A stretch of DNA of 64,000 nucleotides from Candidatus Anammoxibacter sp. (GTDB taxonomy: Bacteria > Planctomycetota > Brocadiia > Brocadiales > Anammoxibacteraceae): assembly GCA_021777055.1 (NCBI GenBank), contig JAIQZO010000024.1, positions 372,001-436,000 of the forward strand, written 5' to 3'. The notes under the pieces are model-generated. The model searched no databases. It was not told where the DNA came from and saw nothing but the letters and a program-made list of their open reading frames with translations. Positions 58,952 through 64,000 of this stretch are shown here, one piece after another (position 1 is the first letter of the stretch; the number at the start of each line of letters is the position of its first letter). The position numbers and the translations under genes are program-made.

Positions 58952-61773
58952 CTGATTTACTGACGCCCAAGCAACGAAGTGCATTTAATAGAGCACTTAA
59001 ACATAGAGAGCTATTGCCTTTGCTTTACTCTAAAGTAAAGAATCTAGTTTGGTTTGATGTGTTCAAAGAAGAAGGCTTATTAAGGCCTGAAGAAAATCCA
59101 ACCCCAGAATCATCAGAAGATGGCCGTTCAATTTCTATACAATACTGGCATATTTTAGAGTTTTTAGTTAATTCATCCGAAAAATTAACAGAAAACGAAA
59201 ACGCAGAATATGCTGATAAGTATTTGCAGCTTATTAGAGATGTAACATCTTATGCAATTGATAATGATTATGGGAATTACCGAACATGGTGGCAGTTTGC
59301 TAAAATTCTCCGAAATATACCTATAGAGTTGATTCAGCAAGAAGATTCTAAATATCTAGAATATTGGCTAGATGACAAATATGAAAGTGGATTAGTTGCT
59401 GAAGAACTAGGTGCTCTGTTAGTGAATCAATTGAATGTCAGTAGTGCACATAGTCTAAATTTGGCTGAAGACTTACTGAAAATTCTATATAAGATTCACT
59501 TTGAAGAACGTAAATTAGGTAGTTCATTATCTAAAGATGCGTTTTTTAATTTTGATATATGGTATTCACAAAAATTAACTGAGAAATGTGCAAATTTAGT
59601 AGGTGAAAAATTACGGTGGCGTGGTCTAGATGTATTTGATTCTAATTTAAAATCAATAGTAAAAGAGTTAGATAATGATAGTTGGTCAGCAATTTGGCAG
59701 CCAGCGATAGAAGACCATGAACAAAATCAATACAAGGATGACGCAGAAAATATCCTCGTGAAAGGGTATCGAGAAGCCATTCTTAAGTTTATAGATACAA
59801 ATGCAGAACAGGCGCTCATTTATTTGAACAAAATGTTTAATTCTGATTATGTAATAATAAGAAGGATAGCAATTTATGCTGCAAATATAAATTTGCAGGT
59901 CTTTAATGAATTTACCGATAAAATACTAGAAAAAAAGTATTTTAGTTCAGAGTATCGCCATGAGGTCTGGTGGTTTTTAAAAAATAACTATACTAGTTTT
60001 TTAGACAAGAATAAGATAAAAGTATTAGAAATAATAGACTCAATTGAGCTGCTTGATGATGGTGCAGTCAATGTACGTGCAACTGCATATGAAAAAGCAA
60101 TATGGTTGTCTTCCATCAAAGAAGTGAGTGATGTTGAGTTTGCAAATTATAAAAAAAATACTGGAATTGCTGGTGCAGAGCCAGAACATCCAGACTTTTC
60201 AAGTTATATGTCATTTGGCTGGAATGGCCACGAATCACCTATTCCATTAGATGAATTAGGAAAATTACCAATCAATGACCTTGTAAATACGCTCGCATCT
60301 TATAAAGACACAGGTGGCCTTATGGAGCCTGGAATAAAGGGTCTGACTAAAACATTCAAACAACTAATTAAGACAGATCCAAAAAAATTCTTTCCACGAC
60401 TAGGTGAATTTCTGGAGCTTGATTTGGCATATATTTATGAAGTCGTCGAGGCTAACAGAGATTTGTGGTTGGAAAAAGCGCAACTTCCTTGGGATGAGAT
60501 TTGGCCTGCTTTACTTAATTTTTGTTCGCTATTGATACAACAAAAACGGTTTTGGTCGAATGAGAACGAGAGACAAAGAGAGCATTTTGTAGCCAATCGT
60601 TATTGGATTGTAGGTGCTATTGGCCGTTTAATTGAAGACGGCACAAAATCAGATGAGCATGCATTTGATGAAAAATATCTTAAAAATGCTGAAGATGTTT
60701 TATCTGTTCTGTTAGATAGAGAAAAAGGAGTAGATTACAATAATGATACTGATGCGGTATCAAAATCTATAAATAGCCCGCGCGGTCACTGTATTGAAGC
60801 TCTCATAAATCTAACATTACGTTTTTGTCGTATAGCAGACAAGAAGAATCATAGAGACCATTCACGTGTCTGGTCTCGCTTTCAATCATATTATGATTCC
60901 GAACTTTCTCGTGCAGATACAAAACCTCCAGAATATGAGTTTGCTACATTAGTCACTAACTATTTACCTAATTTTCTTTACATGTCTAAAACATGGGTAC
61001 TAAATAATCTAGGTAGGATATTTGATCAGAATAACTATTTAAAATGGTTATGTGCAATGCAGGGCTATGCATATGTTGGAACTGTGTACCAAGAAATATA
61101 TAAATTTCTAAAAGAGCATGGTGATATCTTAAAATCACTAGACGATGAAAATATCAAAGATGAGGTAGAAAAGAAAATAATCCAGAATATAGCAGTAGCG
61201 TTTATAAATGATTTTGAAAGCTTTAATGAAGAAAATAGTTTGATACAGATTTTCATAACTAGAAATGAGCAGCGGGAAATAAGTCAATTTATATGGTTTA
61301 TTTGGACTTTACGTAAAAAAGGAGATCAAAATCTTAAAAATAAAGTTTATGAACTGTGGCCTAAAATACTAAGAAATACAGACTTAACTACGGACGAGGG
61401 TAAAAGAATGGCATCAAAACTCTGTCATTGGACTGTGTTTGTTGATAATGTAGATGATGAAAGTCGTTATTTAATAAATGCTGTAGCACCTTATGCTGAC
61501 GTATCACATAATTCACACGATCTATTGAGAAGTATTGCAGCCATTAGTGAGACTCAACCATTTGAAGCTTATGGGATTATGATGAAAATGTTCGAGGGAG
61601 CTTTTCCATATTATCCAGAAGAAGCTATTAAAAAAATATTAGCCAATTTAATTAAACAAAAGCAGGAAGGAAAACAAAAAGCAAAAGATATTGTAGACAT
61701 TTATTTAAAGCAAGGTATTAGGATGCCATACAATATATTGAATGAAATAATGGGTGTAGAACAACGTGTCTGA
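58948..61773 (+). CDS. Large helical protein coupled to the SIR2 gene, probable sensor or scaffold
   Basis: The 941 residues have no signal peptide, no membrane segment and no ATPase motif that I can see. They are rich in Leu, Glu, Lys and Trp and look all-helical, probably an alpha-solenoid (HEAT-like). Conserved-looking stretches are LTPKQRSAFNRALKHRELLP at the N-terminus and FGWNGHESPIPLDELGKLPI near residue 430. In single-chain defence sirtuins such as DSR2 a helical half follows the SIR2 half and senses phage protein; here the halves are separate genes. The C-terminal part may match DUF4020, which needs a search. Confidence 0.65.
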   Translation: MTDLLTPKQRSAFNRALKHRELLPLLYSKVKNLVWFDVFKEEGLLRPEENPTPESSEDGRSISIQYWHILEFLVNSSEKLTENENAEYADKYLQLIRDVTSYAIDNDYGNYRTWWQFAKILRNIPIELIQQEDSKYLEYWLDDKYESGLVAEELGALLVNQLNVSSAHSLNLAEDLLKILYKIHFEERKLGSSLSKDAFFNFDIWYSQKLTEKCANLVGEKLRWRGLDVFDSNLKSIVKELDNDSWSAIWQPAIEDHEQNQYKDDAENILVKGYREAILKFIDTNAEQALIYLNKMFNSDYVIIRRIAIYAANINLQVFNEFTDKILEKKYFSSEYRHEVWWFLKNNYTSFLDKNKIKVLEIIDSIELLDDGAVNVRATAYEKAIWLSSIKEVSDVEFANYKKNTGIAGAEPEHPDFSSYMSFGWNGHESPIPLDELGKLPINDLVNTLASYKDTGGLMEPGIKGLTKTFKQLIKTDPKKFFPRLGEFLELDLAYIYEVVEANRDLWLEKAQLPWDEIWPALLNFCSLLIQQKRFWSNENERQREHFVANRYWIVGAIGRLIEDGTKSDEHAFDEKYLKNAEDVLSVLLDREKGVDYNNDTDAVSKSINSPRGHCIEALINLTLRFCRIADKKNHRDHSRVWSRFQSYYDSELSRADTKPPEYEFATLVTNYLPNFLYMSKTWVLNNLGRIFDQNNYLKWLCAMQGYAYVGTVYQEIYKFLKEHGDILKSLDDENIKDEVEKKIIQNIAVAFINDFESFNEENSLIQIFITRNEQREISQFIWFIWTLRKKGDQNLKNKVYELWPKILRNTDLTTDEGKRMASKLCHWTVFVDNVDDESRYLINAVAPYADVSHNSHDLLRSIAAISETQPFEAYGIMMKMFEGAFPYYPEEAIKKILANLIKQKQEGKQKAKDIVDIYLKQGIRMPYNILNEIMGVEQRV

Positions 61774-61903
61774 TTATAATTTTGCCCAAAAACCTCTGTA
61801 AACCAAGGTTACAATGCAATAGGCTAGGATCGATTGGTTTCTTACCAAAAGTCTGCTCTTGGTCTGAAGCATATATAGGGAAATTAAATGAAAAACAATC
61901 AGA

Positions 61904-61962
61904 CACATAACAAGGCACTCCAGCCGATTGCTAACGCGGCGGCTGAGTTTAAACGTTATGTG
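61904..61962 (+). other. attC-like recombination site (59-base element)
   Basis: The 59 bases run from CACATAAC (61904-61911) to its exact inverse GTTATGTG (61955-61962), the R boxes; both differ from RYYYAAC/GTTRRRY at one position. Inside, ACTCCAGCCG (61917-61926) pairs with CGGCTGAGT (61940-61948) with one C left out, as the extrahelical base of L boxes. Unpaired spacers (AAGGC, TTAAAC) separate the stems, and a 13-base loop tops them. This is the full architecture of an integron attC. It follows the 941-residue gene by 130 bases. Confidence 0.7.
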
Positions 61963-61991
61963 GCAGAGTTATAAGAGAATGGGGATGTAAC

Positions 61992-62363
61992 ATGAATGTG
62001 AGATTGATATCGCATCAAGAAGAGGATTATCTGCTAATCGAAACATTTAGGAAGCGTAGAAAACTGGATCACACTTACGAAACTTTTGTATGAGGAAGCC
62101 ACAAAGTACGGCTGCAAAAGGATAATTATGGTCATACTAAATTGGAATTCTCATCCAATTTAGCAGATTACTGTGATATGGTAGAATTTTTCGCTAATGG
62201 CCTTCCATTTGACATAAGGTCATGGACAATAGCTGTGGTTGTGCATCCGAAACACACAGAGGATACGCATTTCTGGGGAACGTATTGCCAGAACCGAGGG
62301 TTCCGCTATAAAGCCTTCACATCCAGAAAGGACGCAGTCATATGGGTCAAATTGCAAGTGTAA
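61992..62363 (+). pseudogene. Broken STAS-like cassette gene
   Basis: It starts 29 bases after the attC-like site with MNVRLISHQEEDYLLIETFR. TGA at 62091 ends this frame, yet the +1 frame continues sensibly with YEEATKYGCKRIIMVI to about 62136. The first frame then resumes with LEFSSNLADYCDMVEFFANG and IAVVVHPKHTEDTHFWGTYC to QNRGFRYKAFTSRKDAVIWV. Two compensating indels explain this. The pattern resembles small STAS/SpoIIAA-like proteins, common in cassettes. It is probably inactive. Confidence 0.55.
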
Positions 62364-62654
62364 AAACCACATATAGAAAACGGAGACAGTCAAATTATTA
62401 TCAACTCTCTGTTACAGAAGAATAGCGATCAGTCATCGAGAATATCCAAAAACTTTAGAGCAAATTAGGTCCTACCATGATAGCTATAAAAATATAAGGT
62501 ACGGGCATCATTGCTATATTTCCACCTTAGGAGGTGTCTAGAAATAGGTTTTCAGCTCAAAATTTAATCTTACCCCCATTAAAATAATGATAGAATAGAA
62601 TTGTCTCAAGTGGTATTAAGTAGAACATTGAGCCAATCTGTCATTATTCACCGT

Positions 62655-62683
62655 TTGACAAGCACCAGCGGTTGTGATATATA
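62655..62683 (+). promoter_or_regulatory. Near-consensus sigma-70 promoter before the lipoprotein gene
   Basis: TTGACA (62655-62660) and TATATA (62678-62683) are spaced by 17 bases, 109 bases before the next ATG. The rest of the 429-base gap from 62364 shows only a small hairpin CACCT-TAGG-AGGTG at 62523-62536. Confidence 0.65.
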
Positions 62684-62792
62684 TTTTGTATTGCCCAAAT
62701 AGTATGCACAAAAAAGTATTCAGTAAACTATATTTCAACTTTAAGCTTTCTAATCTTTTTCTGTCAGTTATTCATTAACTGGGAGTAGTTGA

Positions 62793-63671
62793 ATGTCCAA
62801 GTGTATACGTAAGAACATACTTGTTCTACTAGCAGTTTGCATCATTTCTATAGAGACACTAACTGGATGCAGCAGTATACATAAAGTCGATAATGACACC
62901 AAGGATCTCACATGCAAATGCAATGCTCTCGAATATATTGAGAAAGCAATAGGTGAATTGAAAAACGCCGTTGATTCACATACAGTTACAATAAGAGAGC
63001 TACGTGAAGCGAACAAGGAATTAAGGAGAAAATACAATAAACTGAAAGAAAGAGATACACCAATAAATGTTTTACCTTACCCTTTTGTCCTGTATAACGA
63101 TAAAAAAACAGAAGCTAAAGCAATCCCATTAAAGATTATCAATATTAAAACGGCAGAACCATTAATTCTTAAGATAGGTGAAGAGAAGGACCTTCTTCTG
63201 GAATCCGATAATCTTGACATTAACGATTTTCAGTCAAAGATTATAAAAATTGATATGGGAGAACAAGGCAAGGAGAAATGCCATCGGAAGGTAACCATTA
63301 CTGGCATTAAACACGGAAAGGAAACACTCACTTTCAGGAATGAACGTGGAGACGAATCCAAGATTACAGTAAAAATAGAAATGCCTTTGACTGTTTTAGA
63401 TGAAAATGAAGAAGAGGTTGACAACTCCAAGCCTTTTACTGTTACTTGTAGAGAAAGGAAGATCTTTGTTAAATCATGCGGTGAGGCACTATACATCTCT
63501 ACAGATCCGCCCATTCAAAAGTATTTATATTATGATAAGGAAGACAAAAAAACAGCCGAGCACCATAACACTTGGCCAGTTTCACTGAAAGCTCAGACAC
63601 CAGGATACCTGAGTATCATATTAAAGAATGATATAGGCGAAAAAGAGACTTTAGCTGTAAAAGTTGAATAA
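62793..63671 (+). CDS. Lipoprotein with coiled coil and beta-sandwich-like repeats
   Basis: The 292 residues begin with a lipoprotein signal (lipobox LTGC, Cys at 26). A short coiled coil spans about 47-90 (LEYIEKAIGELKNAVDSHTV). Two similar beta-rich modules follow, about 115-200 and 210-292. The first (LKIGEEKDLLLESDN, then VTITGIKHGKETLTF) has the look of Ig-like or CpaC N-terminal domains, inferred by pattern. No enzyme motif is seen. It is probably on the periplasmic side of the outer membrane and followed by a membrane-anchored gene. Confidence 0.7.
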   Translation: MSKCIRKNILVLLAVCIISIETLTGCSSIHKVDNDTKDLTCKCNALEYIEKAIGELKNAVDSHTVTIRELREANKELRRKYNKLKERDTPINVLPYPFVLYNDKKTEAKAIPLKIINIKTAEPLILKIGEEKDLLLESDNLDINDFQSKIIKIDMGEQGKEKCHRKVTITGIKHGKETLTFRNERGDESKITVKIEMPLTVLDENEEEVDNSKPFTVTCRERKIFVKSCGEALYISTDPPIQKYLYYDKEDKKTAEHHNTWPVSLKAQTPGYLSIILKNDIGEKETLAVKVE

Positions 63672-63722
63672 AATTTTAATACTTTAGAAAAAGATAAATA
63701 CTTTTTTATTTAGAGCACAACT

Positions 63723-64000
63723 ATGCCGGATAAAGAAAAAGAGGGGCTGGGATTACCACCAGTAAGTGGAATACTCATTATACTGGTTGCCGTTGGCGCT
63801 ATATGGATTAATAAACCACTAAAAAGTTCACGCCCCATAGGAAATGGCACGTCAGAACACACTGAAAGGATAGAAGATGTTAATGCACGGCTTTGGCAGG
63901 ATCCATTTGATGTGATACATAAACACAACAATTCTGGAATTGATGATCTTCATTCACATCATGTTATTAAGAGAATAATATCCAATGAGAGTAATAAACG
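63723..64000 (+). CDS. Membrane-anchored protein, truncated by the window end
   Basis: The frame from ATG 63723 stays open to base 64000, 92 codons. It reads MPDKEKEGLGLPPVSGILII, one hydrophobic helix (about 14-32), then a soluble part with VNARLWQDPFDVIHKH and many His. It starts 51 bases after the lipoprotein gene and is probably in the same operon. I do not recognise the family. Confidence 0.65.
   Translation, partial: MPDKEKEGLGLPPVSGILIILVAVGAIWINKPLKSSRPIGNGTSEHTERIEDVNARLWQDPFDVIHKHNNSGIDDLHSHHVIKRIISNESNK

Overview
The window is AT-rich bacterial chromosome, probably from an anaerobe. Bases 1 to about 32,250 form one long minus-strand block of information-processing genes. In transcription order it reads tRNA-Thr, tRNA-Tyr, tRNA-Gly, tRNA-Thr, tuf, rpmG, tRNA-Trp, secE, nusG, rplK, rplA, rplJ, rplL, rpoB, rpoC, rpsL, rpsG, fusA, the S10 cluster, the spc cluster, and the alpha cluster ending in a truncated rpoA. 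The order is classical, which makes the exceptions stand out: a frameshifted methyltransferase-like gene between rpsM and rpsK, a 135-bp inverted-repeat element between rplE and rplX, a decayed in-frame copy of the rplF tail, cysteine-rich additions in EF-Tu and L24. A stand-alone Ni-CODH (cooS) and the general gene style would fit a planctomycete of the anammox type or a similar anaerobe. That placement is inference, and no 16S is present.

From 32.5 to 39.1 kb the genes run on the plus strand: a LolC/E-type permease, a J-domain protein, then a tight cluster. The cluster holds a small four-helix MotA/ExbB-like membrane protein, a MotB/ExbD-like protein with a very long coiled coil and a degenerate protease-like C-terminus, a phosphopantetheinyl transferase and a ParA ATPase. 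From 39.5 to 50.7 kb the genes run on the minus strand: a SWIM zinc-finger protein and its Snf2 helicase partner, an MFS transporter, gyrA, a metallo-beta-lactamase-fold hydrolase and cooS.

From 51 to 57.3 kb the plus strand carries a vWA/OmpA lipoprotein, a TPR protein, smpB with the adjacent tmRNA gene (ssrA), a receiver domain lacking its phospho-acceptor, and a PBP4-type carboxypeptidase. Between the first two lies a clean MITE: 315 bp, perfect 17-bp terminal inverted repeats, exact 9-bp target duplication, and a core of a 9-bp unit repeated almost 15 times.

The accessory region is 57.4 to 62.4 kb. It reads as a decayed integron-like island: a minus-strand fragment resembling the N-terminal domain of a tyrosine recombinase, a structured leader with a promoter, a translationally coupled pair (SIR2-family protein plus a 941-residue helical protein), a 59-bp attC-like site with correct box geometry and an extrahelical base, and a broken STAS-like gene starting 29 bases after it. 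The SIR2 pair looks like a split relative of single-chain SIR2 anti-phage defence proteins and is the best candidate for an undescribed system. The window ends in a lipoprotein gene and a truncated membrane-anchored gene.
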